Numbered from the stretch's first letter, positions 38,012 through 47,226 are shown. The stretch: 64,000 nt of DNA from Lacticaseibacillus nasuensis JCM 17158 (GCF_001434705.1 NZ_AZDJ01000001.1:228193-292192); one strand, 5' to 3'. Made by a program: numbers and translations. The notes: generated by a model not told the origin, from the sequence alone.

Positions 38012-39694
38012 ATGACAGATATTAAACTGGTGGCCCTCGGTGGCGTCCGCGAAAGCGGCAAAAACATGTACGCCATTGAAGTGGACGACCAAATCTTCGT
38101 CGCGGACTTCGGCTTGAAGTACCCCGACAATGAATTACTCGGCATCGACATCGTGATTCCGGATCTGACCTACTTGGAAGAAAACGCCGACCGCATCGCC
38201 GGCATTTTCCTTAGCCACGGCCACGCGGACGCAATCGGCGCCTTGCCGTATTTCCTGAAAGAGCACCCGGTGCCGGTCTTTGGTAGCGAGCTGACCATTG
38301 CGCTGGCGAAGCTGGTGATGGGTAGCGACAAGCAGGCCAAGAAGTTCAAGGACTTCCACGTGATCAACGAAGACTCCGTGATCGATTTCGGTAACGTAAC
38401 CGTGTCGTTTTTCCGCACGACGCATTCGATTCCCGGCAGCCTCGGCATCGACTTTGAAACCAAGGTCGGCCAAATCGTCTACACCGGCGACTTCAAGTTC
38501 GACCAAAGCGCCAAGCCGATGTACCAAACTGACCTGGCGCGCCTGGTGCACATCGGGGAAGGCAAGGTCTTGGCCTTGTTGTCCGATTCCGCCAATGCCG
38601 AATCGCCATACGTCAACGCGTCTGAGCGCGAGATTTACGAGAACATCCGCGAAATCTTCAAGTACCAAACCGGGCGCATCATCGTTGCCGGCGTGGCCAG
38701 CAACATCGAGCGGGTCCAGCAGGTGTTAGACGCCGCCAGTGCCACCGACCGCCGCGTTGTGTTGACCGGTCGCGACGTCGAGAAAATCGTGCGCACCGCC
38801 ATCGACTTGAAATATATTCGCTTGCCGAAGCCAGACCTGCTGGCGACGACCAAGGAACTCAAGAGCCTCAAGCCAGAAGAAACTGTGATTCTCGAAACCG
38901 GCCGCATGGGCGAGCCGCTGAAGTCACTGGCGCGCATGGCGACCTCCAAGCATCGTCTGATTCACATTCACGAAGGCGACCTCGTCTTCATCGTCACCAA
39001 CACCTCGCACGCCATGGAAACCATGGTGGCCAAGACCCGCGACTTGATTTATCGCGCCGGCGGGGAAGTCAAGGCGATCAGCGATGACACCCACGCTTCC
39101 GGGCACGCCAACAAGAATGACTTGCAACTGATGATCAACTTGTTGCACCCGAAGTTTCTGGTGCCCGTGCAAGGCGAATACCGGCTGCTGGCCGCCCACC
39201 AAGAGATTGCCGAGGAAACCGGGATGCCGGCCAATCACATTTTCATCACCGGCCCTGGCGACATCTTGAGTTACGAAAAAGGCATGCTGCGCAACTCCGG
39301 GCATGTGGACGCCGGCAACACCATGATCGATGGCATCGGCGTCGGCGACATCGGCAACATCGTGTTGCGCGACCGCAAGATGCTGGCTGAAGACGGCATC
39401 TTCATCGCCGTGGTCACCATCGACCGCAAGAAGCGCAAGATCGTGGCCAAGCCAAAGATTCAAAGTCGCGGGTTCGTCTACATGAAAACCAGCAAGGACC
39501 TGCTCAAAGAATCCGGCGACATGGTCGCCAAGTCCGTCCAGAAGAATCTCGATAAGAAAGAGTTCGACTGGAGCACCTTGAAGCAAGCCGTCCGCGACGA
39601 CTTGAGTCACTACCTGTTTGATCAAACCAAGCGCCGGCCCGTGATTCTGCCGGTGATCATGGAAGTCAATCAAAACAGCGCCAAGCGCCAATAA
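38012..39694 (+). CDS. rnjB: Ribonuclease J2 (metallo-beta-lactamase RNase J family, degenerate metal site)
   Basis: The 560-residue protein has the RNase J layout: metallo-beta-lactamase, beta-CASP and C-terminal domains. RNase J enzymes act as endo- and 5'-exoribonucleases in mRNA decay. The metal motif reads HGHADA (69-74) instead of HxHxDH, losing the last His, and the later PVHGE motif reads PVQGE with Gln387 in place of the His ligand. His361 and His365 (HASGH) and the TGDFKFD Asp are kept. Loss of these ligands is the pattern of the J2 subunit of Lactobacillales, which pairs with an active J1 and is a weak nuclease alone. The start follows AATGAGGTGAACC. Confidence 0.88.
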   Translation: MTDIKLVALGGVRESGKNMYAIEVDDQIFVADFGLKYPDNELLGIDIVIPDLTYLEENADRIAGIFLSHGHADAIGALPYFLKEHPVPVFGSELTIALAKLVMGSDKQAKKFKDFHVINEDSVIDFGNVTVSFFRTTHSIPGSLGIDFETKVGQIVYTGDFKFDQSAKPMYQTDLARLVHIGEGKVLALLSDSANAESPYVNASEREIYENIREIFKYQTGRIIVAGVASNIERVQQVLDAASATDRRVVLTGRDVEKIVRTAIDLKYIRLPKPDLLATTKELKSLKPEETVILETGRMGEPLKSLARMATSKHRLIHIHEGDLVFIVTNTSHAMETMVAKTRDLIYRAGGEVKAISDDTHASGHANKNDLQLMINLLHPKFLVPVQGEYRLLAAHQEIAEETGMPANHIFITGPGDILSYEKGMLRNSGHVDAGNTMIDGIGVGDIGNIVLRDRKMLAEDGIFIAVVTIDRKKRKIVAKPKIQSRGFVYMKTSKDLLKESGDMVAKSVQKNLDKKEFDWSTLKQAVRDDLSHYLFDQTKRRPVILPVIMEVNQNSAKRQ

Positions 39695-39703
39695 GCGTCA
39701 TCG

Positions 39704-39727
39704 CACCGGCTGAAAGGCCGGTGTTTT
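39704..39727 (+). terminator. Terminator after rnjB
   Basis: CACCGGC (39704-39710) pairs with GCCGGTG (39717-39723) around a 6-nt loop, followed by TTTTGG. Confidence 0.75.
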
Positions 39728-39752
39728 GGTCAGTGCGCGAAGGGGGAACATC

Positions 39753-40667
39753 ATGGGGAAAATCGTCCCGTTACCAGATAATGCCAGCCGCCATATCGAG
39801 ATCGGCAAGCAGGCGCTGGCCAACCAGAATTACGCCAGTGCCGCCGCGCACCTCGACAAGGCCTTTGCCGAGGCGCCAACCTACGTCGTGGCGCGCCTCT
39901 TGGTGCCGGCGTTAAACGCGCTGCACCAAGAGCACGCCGCGTTGCCATACCTCAGCCGCTTCATGGCTGATTTTGTCGCCGATCCGGCCGGTAGCGCCGT
40001 TGTGTTCGATACGTTGTTGGCCTTGCCGGATTACCGGTTTGCCTGGGCGGTGCTGCCGCACCTGCCAGAGGCCCAACAAGCCGCGATGAAAACGCGAGTG
40101 ATCGACGCGGAGGTAGCAGATCGGACCGCGCACGGGCCGGCTATCACCGAGCTGGCCAAGCGGCTGCGCCACCTCGGCGGTTTTGCGCCGCATGAACAAG
40201 AAGAGCTGATCAACTCCTTGGGGCGCCTGCCGCGGCGCGAATTGATCGCGGCGGCAAGCGGCAACCTGGTGGATCCCGACGTGCATCCGGCGGTGCGCAT
40301 CAGCCTGTTAGACGCGCTCACGGCCATCGGCGCCACCGAGCCGGTGACCATTCTCGGCTACACCGGGGAGCAAACCGTCGTGCCCAATGCGCTGCCAGGC
40401 GTCATGAACGACCCGACGATTGCTGAAGTGCTACAGGAAGTGGCGGTGGCGGCAGGGGACAATGATCCCGAGTTGGCCCGGGCCACCGGTGAAGTGCTGA
40501 AGTTTGAGCTGGGCTATTTATACCCGGTGATTGGACCGGTGATCGGTGATCCCGCGACGTTTGCTCAGGCCTATCTGCACAAGGACGCGGCCACGGTGAC
40601 CCCAGCGCAGCGCGACCTGTTCGCTTGGCTCTCGGCGCAAACCGCCAAGTTAATGGAGATGGCGTAA
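39753..40667 (+). CDS. Tetratricopeptide-repeat protein, unknown role
   Basis: The 304-residue soluble protein begins with helical repeats typical of TPRs (ASRHIEIGKQALANQNYASAAAHLDKAFAEAPTYVVARLLV, about 9-48) and continues with Ala/Leu-rich helix pairs to the end. No enzyme motif is visible. The start at 39753 follows AAGGGGGAAC, properly spaced; an ATG at 39726 in frame overlaps the rnjB terminator. It lies between rnjB and tuf. TPR proteins usually mediate protein contacts; a partner cannot be named. A second short TPR protein is at 59.6 kb. Confidence 0.75.
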   Translation: MGKIVPLPDNASRHIEIGKQALANQNYASAAAHLDKAFAEAPTYVVARLLVPALNALHQEHAALPYLSRFMADFVADPAGSAVVFDTLLALPDYRFAWAVLPHLPEAQQAAMKTRVIDAEVADRTAHGPAITELAKRLRHLGGFAPHEQEELINSLGRLPRRELIAAASGNLVDPDVHPAVRISLLDALTAIGATEPVTILGYTGEQTVVPNALPGVMNDPTIAEVLQEVAVAAGDNDPELARATGEVLKFELGYLYPVIGPVIGDPATFAQAYLHKDAATVTPAQRDLFAWLSAQTAKLMEMA

Positions 40668-40710
40668 TAACGGGATTTTGGTGTCAACGAAAAAAACTTG
40701 ACTAGGATGG

Positions 40711-40739
40711 TTTACAAAGTCGCGGATTCTCGATATAAT
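40711..40739 (+). promoter_or_regulatory. tuf promoter P1
   Basis: TTTACA (40711-40716), 17 bp and a perfect TATAAT (40734-40739) form a strong promoter. Confidence 0.85.
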
Positions 40740-40774
40740 CATTTTCGGAATTCATTTCCAGCCGAAATCTCCGT

Positions 40775-40803
40775 TTGGAGTTTCGACGTAAATGTAGTAC
40801 ACT
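40775..40803 (+). promoter_or_regulatory. tuf promoter P2
   Basis: TTGGAG (40775-40780), 17 bp and TACACT (40798-40803) form a second promoter 64 bp downstream of P1. Two promoters would fit the very high expression of EF-Tu. Confidence 0.6.
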
Positions 40804-40870
40804 AGAACGTAAAGGTTACAGGGCTTGGCGCCGTGTGGCTTTACGAAAATACACAGGAGGTTCGTTTTTC

Positions 40871-42061
40871 ATGGCTGAAAAAGAACACTATGAACGCACA
40901 AAGCCCCACGTCAACATTGGTACGATCGGGCACGTTGACCACGGTAAGACTACTTTAACCGCGGCCATCACCAAGGTCTTGGCTGCTAAGGGCCTGGCTA
41001 AGGAACAGGACTACGCATCGATCGATGCTGCGCCTGAAGAAAAGGAACGTGGTATCACCATCAACACGGCCCACGTTGAATACGAAACTGAAAAGCGCCA
41101 CTATGCGCATATCGACGCCCCTGGGCATGCCGATTACGTTAAGAACATGATCACTGGTGCCGCTCAGATGGACGGTGCGATCTTGGTTGTTGCCGCTACC
41201 GACGGCCCAATGCCACAGACGCGCGAACACATCTTGCTGGCTCGCCAGGTTGGTGTTGACTACATCGTGGTCTTCCTGAACAAGACCGACCTTGTCGACG
41301 ATGACGAATTGGTTGACTTGGTTGAAATGGAAGTTCGTGAACTGTTGTCCGAATACGATTTCCCTGGTGACGATATTCCTGTTATCCGTGGCTCTGCCCT
41401 TAAGGCTTTGCAAGGCGACGAAGAACAGCAAAAGGTCATCCAAGAACTCATGGACACCGTTGATGAATACATCCCGACGCCAGAACGCGACACTGACAAG
41501 CCATTCTTGATGCCTGTCGAAGATGTCTTCACGATCACTGGTCGTGGGACCGTTGCTTCCGGTCGTATCGACCGTGGGACCATCAAGGTCGGCGACGAAG
41601 TTGAAATCATCGGCTTGAAGCCGGAAGTGCTCAAGTCCACTGTTACGGGTCTGGAAATGTTCCGTAAGACGTTGGATCTTGGTGAAGCCGGCGATAACGT
41701 TGGTGTCTTGCTTCGTGGGATTAACCGCGACCAGGTTGAGCGTGGCCAAGTGCTTGCTAAGCCAGGTTCGATCCAACTCCACTCCAAGTTTAAGGGTGAA
41801 GTTTATATCCTGACGAAGGAAGAAGGTGGCCGTCATACGCCATTCTTCTCCAACTATCGTCCTCAGTTCTACTTCCACACCACTGACGTAACTGGCGTCA
41901 TCGAGTTACCAGACGGTGTTGAAATGGTTATGCCTGGCGATAACGTTACCTTCGAAACTGACTTGATCAGCCCTGTTGCCATCGAAAAGGGTACCAAGTT
42001 CACTGTTCGTGAAGGTGGCCGTACTGTCGGCGCCGGTGTTGTTTCCGAAATCTTGGACTAA
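40871..42061 (+). CDS. tuf: Elongation factor Tu
   Basis: The 396-residue GTPase delivers aminoacyl-tRNA to the ribosome. The G1 motif is GHVDHGKTT (about 20-28), G3 DAPGHADY, and G4 NKTD. Domains II and III are complete, ending VVSEILD. The start at 40871 has AGGAGGTTCGTTTTTC upstream; the frame upstream covers promoter P2. Codon use is visibly less GC-biased than its neighbours (many GTT, GCT and ACT codons), as expected of a highly expressed gene. trigger factor (tig), which usually follows tuf in lactobacilli, is not here. Confidence 0.99.
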   Translation: MAEKEHYERTKPHVNIGTIGHVDHGKTTLTAAITKVLAAKGLAKEQDYASIDAAPEEKERGITINTAHVEYETEKRHYAHIDAPGHADYVKNMITGAAQMDGAILVVAATDGPMPQTREHILLARQVGVDYIVVFLNKTDLVDDDELVDLVEMEVRELLSEYDFPGDDIPVIRGSALKALQGDEEQQKVIQELMDTVDEYIPTPERDTDKPFLMPVEDVFTITGRGTVASGRIDRGTIKVGDEVEIIGLKPEVLKSTVTGLEMFRKTLDLGEAGDNVGVLLRGINRDQVERGQVLAKPGSIQLHSKFKGEVYILTKEEGGRHTPFFSNYRPQFYFHTTDVTGVIELPDGVEMVMPGDNVTFETDLISPVAIEKGTKFTVREGGRTVGAGVVSEILD

Positions 42062-42077
42062 ACATCCGGTAAACCTG

Positions 42078-42108
42078 AGCACCTCCCTTGTGGGGGGTGC
42101 TTTTTTTT
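42078..42108 (+). terminator. Terminator after tuf
   Basis: AGCACCTCCC (42078-42087) pairs with GGGGGGTGCT (42092-42101) with one T-G pair, and a run of T follows. Confidence 0.9.
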
Positions 42109-42165
42109 GCGCAAACAATTCCTGCGGTTGGTTTGCTGGGCAAAAGTCTCCCCAGGCGCGGCAAT

Positions 42166-42177
42166 TATTGCTATAGT
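42166..42177 (+). promoter_or_regulatory. Extended -10 upstream of the serine hydrolase gene
   Basis: TGC followed by TATAGT (42172-42177) lies 35 bp before the start at 42212. No clear -35 is seen. Confidence 0.45.
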
Positions 42178-42211
42178 TACCTCAAGCACCACGCAAAAGG
42201 GGGAGAGGCTG

Positions 42212-43090
42212 ATGTCACCACGTCGTCGATTAAAACCATGGGTCCGCCACACCTTGTGGGGGCTGTTGGTGGTGCTGATTGCATTGCTGGCGTGGCGGGT
42301 GGTGGCGTGCCGCCACCACGCAGGAGCGACGCCGCCAGCACCCCAGCCCACCAAACGTCCGTCGGCCACAGCGGTACAGGCGACAATCAAACGGCGGTGG
42401 CGGCGGATTCTCGATGCGACTGACGCGCCAGCGACGGTTGCCATTGAAAGCCGCCGGTATCACCTGACGGTTACCGCCACCAACCAGTCGCGTGCCACGT
42501 TTACAACCGCCAGCATCGTTAAGGTCGCCATCGTTGCCGCCTTGTATCATCAACACCAGGTGGCGGGAACGGCGGTGACCACGGCAGAACAATCCGCGGC
42601 CAAAGCCGCCATTGAGCAAAGCGATAATGCGGCCGCCTCGCAGCTGTATGCGGCGATTCACACCACCACCGGGTTGACCGCGTTGTTTCAGGCGCTACAC
42701 ATGACGCACTCGCAAGCTAGCCCCGTGGGGTGGACGCAAACGGTGACGACCGCCGCCGATCAGCTGAAGTTACTGGCGGCTATTTTTACGGCGGACAGCG
42801 ACTACCTGACTGCCGCCGCCCGCAAGCAACTGCGCACGATGATGGGCAACGTCGCCACGGATCAAGCCTGGGGCGTGGCTGCCGGTAGCACCACCTATCA
42901 GCTAAAAAACGGTTGGCGGGAAAACTATCGCACCAACTGGGTGGTGAATTCCATTGGGCACATCGGTAAGGGCAAAGACGCCGCCACCATCGCCGTGCTG
43001 ACCACCGATAATCGCAGTTTTAAGGCCGGTCGGCAGTTGGTGGCCCAGTTGACCAAGGCAGCTGCTAACGCGCTTAAAATCGCCAACTAA
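42212..43090 (+). CDS. Membrane-anchored serine hydrolase of the class A beta-lactamase fold
   Basis: The 292-residue protein has a basic N-terminus, a hydrophobic segment (14-32) that ends in VVAC, which fits a lipobox with Cys33, so it may be a lipoprotein rather than a helix-anchored protein. The catalytic motif S-x-x-K is Ser101-Ile-Val-Lys104, the second is S-D-N (Ser137-Asp138-Asn139), and the third is KNGW, a variant of KTG. These define the serine hydrolase fold of class A beta-lactamases and D-alanyl-D-alanine carboxypeptidase relatives. Whether it acts on beta-lactams, peptidoglycan or esters is unknown. The start follows AAGGGGGAGAGGCTG. A 22-bp bidirectional stem follows. Confidence 0.75.
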   Translation: MSPRRRLKPWVRHTLWGLLVVLIALLAWRVVACRHHAGATPPAPQPTKRPSATAVQATIKRRWRRILDATDAPATVAIESRRYHLTVTATNQSRATFTTASIVKVAIVAALYHQHQVAGTAVTTAEQSAAKAAIEQSDNAAASQLYAAIHTTTGLTALFQALHMTHSQASPVGWTQTVTTAADQLKLLAAIFTADSDYLTAAARKQLRTMMGNVATDQAWGVAAGSTTYQLKNGWRENYRTNWVVNSIGHIGKGKDAATIAVLTTDNRSFKAGRQLVAQLTKAAANALKIAN

Positions 43091-43098
43091 GCCGTAAC

Positions 43099-43148
43099 AA
43101 CGCAAAACATCCCCCCTGTCGTTGAGGACAGGAGGGATGTTTTGCGTT
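43099..43148. terminator. Bidirectional terminator between serine hydrolase and hydantoinase genes
   Basis: AACGCAAAACATCCC (43099-43113) pairs with GGGATGTTTTGCGTT (43134-43148), with an inner CCTGTC/GACAGG stem. It overlaps the stop codon of the minus-strand hydantoinase gene and serves both converging transcripts. Confidence 0.85.
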
Positions 43149-44706
43149 ATTCGATCAGCTCGCCGACGACTTTGATCTTGACACGGTTGGCGTTGGCCGG
43201 GTGGTAGGCCAGTGGCACTTCTTCAACTTCTACGACGGCAAGCGTCGCGGGATCGGCGCCTGAGGCCGTGGCGGCCGCTTCGGCATGCGCCTTAGCGTCG
43301 ACCATGGCCGTTTCGCGCGGAATTTCCGCGTAAGGATAAAGGCGGGTGTATTCGCCGGAAACCTGGCCAATTGAGGCCCCGATGGCGTTGGCGACGCCGC
43401 CTTGAGGATCCTTGGTGACGCGGCCGACGCCGGCCAGTTGGGTCGGGACGACGATGGCGCCGCCACCGACGAGGATGACATTGGCGTCTCCGGCGGTGGT
43501 TTTCATTTTATCGATGGCGGTTTCGACCATTGTGCGAATCTCGGCCAGCGCTGCCGTGGCGACGCGCTGCGTGACCTGGGCGCGGACTCGCGCGGCGTCG
43601 CCGAGGGCGGTCATGCCGAGGCGCACGGCAACGTCGGTGGCGGTTAAGGTGTCACCGCCGAAGCAAATCGCTTTTTCGGTGATTTGGTAGCCGACCGAAT
43701 CCGGGCCGACACTGACGCTACCATCAGCGTGTTCACGGACGATGCTGCCACCGCCGAGGCCGATGGACATGATGTCGGGCATCCGAAAGTTCGTCCGGAC
43801 GCCACCGACTTCGACGGCCAGCGATGACTCGCGTGGGAAGCCATTCTTCAACACGCCCAGGTCGGTGGTGGTGCCGCCGACATCGACGACGATCGCCTCT
43901 TTTTGCCCAGACAGGTAGGCCGCGCCGCGAATGCTATTGGTCGGGCCCGAGCCGATGGTGAGAATCGGAAAATGCCGGGCATACTCGGCGGTCATTAGGG
44001 TGCCATCGTTTTGGGTCAGGTAAAGCTGGGCGTTGGCGATGCCGGCGCTAGCCAACGCGGCCTCAAACCCGCTGACGGTATTGGCGATCACGGCGTACAA
44101 GCCGGCGTTTAACACCGAGGCGTTTTCCCGTTCGATGAGGCCGAGGCTGCCGATGGCGTGGGACTGGGTGACGGGGAAGTCCGTACCGTAGACGTCGTGC
44201 ACGATTGCGGCGGCGGCTTCTTCCTGGTCGGTGCGCATAGCAGCAAAGGCCCCGATGATGGCCACGGCGTCGATGCTGCCGGCCCAATCGGCTAAGACGC
44301 CACGAATCTCGGCGGCGTCAATCTCGGTTTGGATCTGGCCGTCGTATTCATAGCCGCCGTTGACGATGGCGTACTTCCCGCCGAGCGCGTCGACCAGGTC
44401 TTGCGGCCAGGCGGTGTACGGTGGAATCGACAAGGTGGCAGGGGCGGCGAGGCGTAGGATGCCGACGCGGCCGAGGTGCTTGCGTTCAACAATCGCGTTG
44501 GTGACCTGCGTGGTGCCGAGCATCGCCTTGGTAATTTGGCTACGGTCAATGGCTTGATCCGCCAGGACGCCGGCGATGGCGTTGGCAATCCCCGTTTCGA
44601 TGTCGGCAGTGGTGTGGCGCTTGACGGCGTTCACCACGTGTTGCTGATCGTCTAAGATGATGGCGTCGGTGTTGGTACCGCCGACGTCGATGCCTAATCG
44701 ATACAT
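43147..44706 (-). CDS. Hydantoinase/oxoprolinase-family protein (HyuA-like)
   Basis: The 519-residue protein has the N-terminal hydantoinase/oxoprolinase ATP-binding motif GIDVGGTNTDAI (5-16), repeated as VVDVGGTTTDLGVL in the second half, as in actin-fold members of the family. Members use ATP to open hydantoin- or 5-oxoproline-like rings; HyuA usually works with HyuB, which is not found here. It starts directly after the DUF917 stop with AAGGAGGCGAAGTAG, so the pair is coupled. It is the last gene of the permease-DUF917-HyuA transcript. The substrate is unknown; a hydantoin-like heterocycle is an inference from family and neighbours. Confidence 0.85.
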   Translation of the reverse strand: MYRLGIDVGGTNTDAIILDDQQHVVNAVKRHTTADIETGIANAIAGVLADQAIDRSQITKAMLGTTQVTNAIVERKHLGRVGILRLAAPATLSIPPYTAWPQDLVDALGGKYAIVNGGYEYDGQIQTEIDAAEIRGVLADWAGSIDAVAIIGAFAAMRTDQEEAAAAIVHDVYGTDFPVTQSHAIGSLGLIERENASVLNAGLYAVIANTVSGFEAALASAGIANAQLYLTQNDGTLMTAEYARHFPILTIGSGPTNSIRGAAYLSGQKEAIVVDVGGTTTDLGVLKNGFPRESSLAVEVGGVRTNFRMPDIMSIGLGGGSIVREHADGSVSVGPDSVGYQITEKAICFGGDTLTATDVAVRLGMTALGDAARVRAQVTQRVATAALAEIRTMVETAIDKMKTTAGDANVILVGGGAIVVPTQLAGVGRVTKDPQGGVANAIGASIGQVSGEYTRLYPYAEIPRETAMVDAKAHAEAAATASGADPATLAVVEVEEVPLAYHPANANRVKIKVVGELIE

Positions 44707-45795
44707 CTACTTCGCCTCCTTGATCAATTGTTCCAGCGGGACGTAATCGTAGTCGAAATGGAAGTAGCGAGGCCCCACGCAGGCGATGCCGGCCGGGGTA
44801 CGCCACTTGGCATCGGCCGGGGTGCCCAACACGCGGACCCGCTTGCCGTACTTGATGACTTCAGTGGTCACCGGCTCCAAGGTTTCGGCGTCCAGAATCT
44901 CGATTAAATCCGGCGTCATGGTGATCGGCTGCCCGTCGCGAATGGCGATGAGATTTTCGTTTTGAATCATCACGGAGAGTTTGTGGCCCTCGTAGTCGTC
45001 GTAGCCATCAATTTTGATCTCGCCGACGTTGAAGCCTTTTTCGGTGCGACGTTCGACGTCGATAATCTTGCCGGTGAAGAGTTCGTAGCCGTGGGTGATG
45101 TCGAGAATCTCGGTCAACGCCGCTTCGGGGTCGCGGTGGGCGTCGCGAATGCGCGAGCCGACGAGTTCACAGGCCGTGACGATGCCGGTGACCCCATGAT
45201 CACGCAGTTGCGCGCCGGTACAGGCATACAGCGACACGGTGGCCGTACCACCCATTTCCACGGTTTCCGCCCGGGCCAGGCGCTCGGCCCATTTGCCCGT
45301 GACGGTGTTGATGATACTGGTGTTGCCTTGCACGTCGGTGATGGCCATCGGCGTCGTGGTGACGCCGGCTAAGGCGAGGGTGGACATTTGCAACTCCGGA
45401 AAAGCGCGGCCCATCGAATCGGCGTCCACCAGCGGCAGGTTCATCGTCGCGGCCAACGTCAGCGGCACCAGTGAGTTGCCACCGCCGGCTTCAATGGGGA
45501 ACGTGCCTGCGAAGTGGTGGCCGGTGTATTGGGCAACGGCGTCAAAGACGCGTTGGTATTCGTCGCCGCGAGCAAATTTTTCGAGGCCCACGGCAGGCGC
45601 CCCCATGCCGGCGACGGGAGAATACCACGCCGCTGGATCGATTTCGCTGACGTCAAGGAGCTTCACCGGTCCGTATTGGCGCACGGCGGCGACGGCTTGC
45701 AGCATGCCGTAATAGGGATTGCCGCCGCCGCCCGCCCCGAAGAAGCTGGCGCCAATGGCAATGTTTTTGATTGCTGATTCATCGATTAATCGCAT
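44707..45795 (-). CDS. DUF917 family protein (S-methylthiohydantoin-desulfurase-like)
   Basis: The 362-residue protein has the Gly-rich N-terminus GASFFGAGGGGNPYYG (15-30), the conserved AGMGAPAVGLEK and FPIEAGGGNSLVPL blocks, and a C-terminal region with PDLIEILDAETLEPVTTE, all of DUF917. Members are found next to hydantoinase-family genes; one characterised group acts on S-methylthiohydantoin rings. The ribosome site GGGAGGAATC precedes it, 12 bp after the permease stop, and hydantoinase follows without a gap. It probably acts on the same heterocyclic substrate as its partner. Confidence 0.8.
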   Translation of the reverse strand: MRLIDESAIKNIAIGASFFGAGGGGNPYYGMLQAVAAVRQYGPVKLLDVSEIDPAAWYSPVAGMGAPAVGLEKFARGDEYQRVFDAVAQYTGHHFAGTFPIEAGGGNSLVPLTLAATMNLPLVDADSMGRAFPELQMSTLALAGVTTTPMAITDVQGNTSIINTVTGKWAERLARAETVEMGGTATVSLYACTGAQLRDHGVTGIVTACELVGSRIRDAHRDPEAALTEILDITHGYELFTGKIIDVERRTEKGFNVGEIKIDGYDDYEGHKLSVMIQNENLIAIRDGQPITMTPDLIEILDAETLEPVTTEVIKYGKRVRVLGTPADAKWRTPAGIACVGPRYFHFDYDYVPLEQLIKEAK

Positions 45796-45807
45796 GATTC
45801 CTCCCAG

Positions 45808-47067
45808 TTATTGAACGGTGACAGGGGCTTTGGCCGGCCGGTCGCCAATCAGGTAGGCGACAAACGCCACGATGATGCCGATGACCGGAATGTTGACGAT
45901 TTGCGGAGCACTTGGGAAAAAGGTCAAGATGACCGGGGTGACGCCGACGACGGCGCCGATTGCCCAGCTAATGATGCCGACCTTGTTGAAGCCCTCTGTT
46001 GGCGCCCAGGCCTTGGGATCGCCGCGGTGGCGCACCCAGTAGCAGGCCCCGGTGACGCCGGCGACCGGCGGCACCATGGCGGACATGATGTTCATGATTG
46101 GCGTGAAGTAGTTCATGACGCCGATGATGGCCAAGATGGTGCCGGCCACGCCGATGGCCAGTAGGGTGAGCTTGCGGTACTTCATCGGAATGTTGAACAT
46201 CGTCGACACGGCAATCCCACCGGAGTACGCGTTGACCGCGTTGATTTTCCAGGTGGCCAGCACCAGCGCCGCGCCGCCAATGACCGGCGTGGCAATGGCG
46301 ACAAACAGTGAGTTGATGTCGCTAGACTTAAACATGATCGTCAGCATCGCACCAAGCAGCGTCATCAACAGCCCCATCGGTAAGACGCCCCAAAACGCCG
46401 CCTTGGTCACATCTGCGCGGCTCTTAGAGAATTGTGCGTAGTCGCCGAAAATCACGGCGCCTAACGCCAAGGCACCCACCGTTGCGGCGACACCATCGAG
46501 CATGGACATGGTGCCAGTGGGCTGATAATGAATCATCGTCGCCCAGCCGTTGTGCTGGCTTAACCCGATGTACAGGCCCCACAACGTGACGCCCACCAGA
46601 AACGGCACGCCGACATAGGCGAGCCAGCGGACGTATTTGATCCCAAACATGGCGGTCATCACCATCAACAAGCCGATGACCAGCGAAACGAGCCAAGTCG
46701 GCAACGTCACGTTCACCGCGGCGAGAATGTTGGCCACGGCGACGCCGGCGACGTTGGCTTGAATGCCGAACCACCCCAAGGCGCTGACGGTAATCAGCAA
46801 GGAGACGACGACCTGGGCGCCTTTCTTGCCGAAGACCTGACTAGCAATCGTGACGCCGGGCTTACCTTGATCGACACTCATGAACCCTTGAGAAATCATG
46901 ATGGCAATGATGAAGGCCTTACCGATCAAGGTGGTCAACAGGACCTTCCACATGGGCATGGACCCTGCCAAGGTGCCACCGAGAATGAGGGTCGGGACGG
47001 AGACTGAAGCCCCAATAAAAATCATGGCGAGGCCAAACCAACTTTGATTCCTAGTATTTTCTTCCAT
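45808..47067 (-). CDS. NCS1-family (cytosine/purine-type, CodB-like) permease
   Basis: The 419-residue membrane protein has about 12 hydrophobic helices. The N-terminus ENTRNQSWFGLAMIFIGASVSVPTLILGGTL (3-32) and the ALGWFGIQANVAGVAVAN block match the nucleobase:cation symporter-1 family, whose members import cytosine, allantoin, hydantoins and similar rings. The start at 47067 was chosen because AAAGGAG lies 8 bp before it; the frame upstream is not preceded by a ribosome site. It is the first gene of a three-gene transcript with DUF917 and hydantoinase, which suggests it imports their substrate. Confidence 0.85.
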   Translation of the reverse strand: MEENTRNQSWFGLAMIFIGASVSVPTLILGGTLAGSMPMWKVLLTTLIGKAFIIAIMISQGFMSVDQGKPGVTIASQVFGKKGAQVVVSLLITVSALGWFGIQANVAGVAVANILAAVNVTLPTWLVSLVIGLLMVMTAMFGIKYVRWLAYVGVPFLVGVTLWGLYIGLSQHNGWATMIHYQPTGTMSMLDGVAATVGALALGAVIFGDYAQFSKSRADVTKAAFWGVLPMGLLMTLLGAMLTIMFKSSDINSLFVAIATPVIGGAALVLATWKINAVNAYSGGIAVSTMFNIPMKYRKLTLLAIGVAGTILAIIGVMNYFTPIMNIMSAMVPPVAGVTGACYWVRHRGDPKAWAPTEGFNKVGIISWAIGAVVGVTPVILTFFPSAPQIVNIPVIGIIVAFVAYLIGDRPAKAPVTVQ

Positions 47068-47163
47068 AGCGTGCGCTCCTTTAATCAAATACTCATAAAT
47101 AATGACGTGGCGGTGCACCATTCGGCCGAATCTGATAACAACGTCCCGGTGAAGATGTGATTA

Positions 47164-47211
47164 TTATACATGTATTAAAATATATGGCAATAAAATGTGA
47201 GAATATCTCAT
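47164..47211 (-). promoter_or_regulatory. Permease-operon promoter with palindromic operator candidates
   Basis: On the minus strand TTGCCA (complement of 47186-47191), 16 bp and TATAAT (complement of 47164-47169) face the permease gene. The palindrome ATACATGTAT (47167-47176) overlaps the -10, and TGAGA-ATA-TCTCA (47199-47211) lies just upstream of the -35. These AT-rich palindromes stand out in GC-rich DNA and are candidate sites for the LysR regulator encoded in the cluster. Confidence 0.6.
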
Positions 47212-47226
47212 TTTATTTTTGGCCAC

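Noticed and set aside
46115..47007. Plus-strand open frames opposite the NCS1 permease gene
   Set aside because: The minus-strand frame encodes a full-length permease with a ribosome site; the opposite frames are low-complexity Asp/Gly/Ala products typical of antisense GC-rich DNA.
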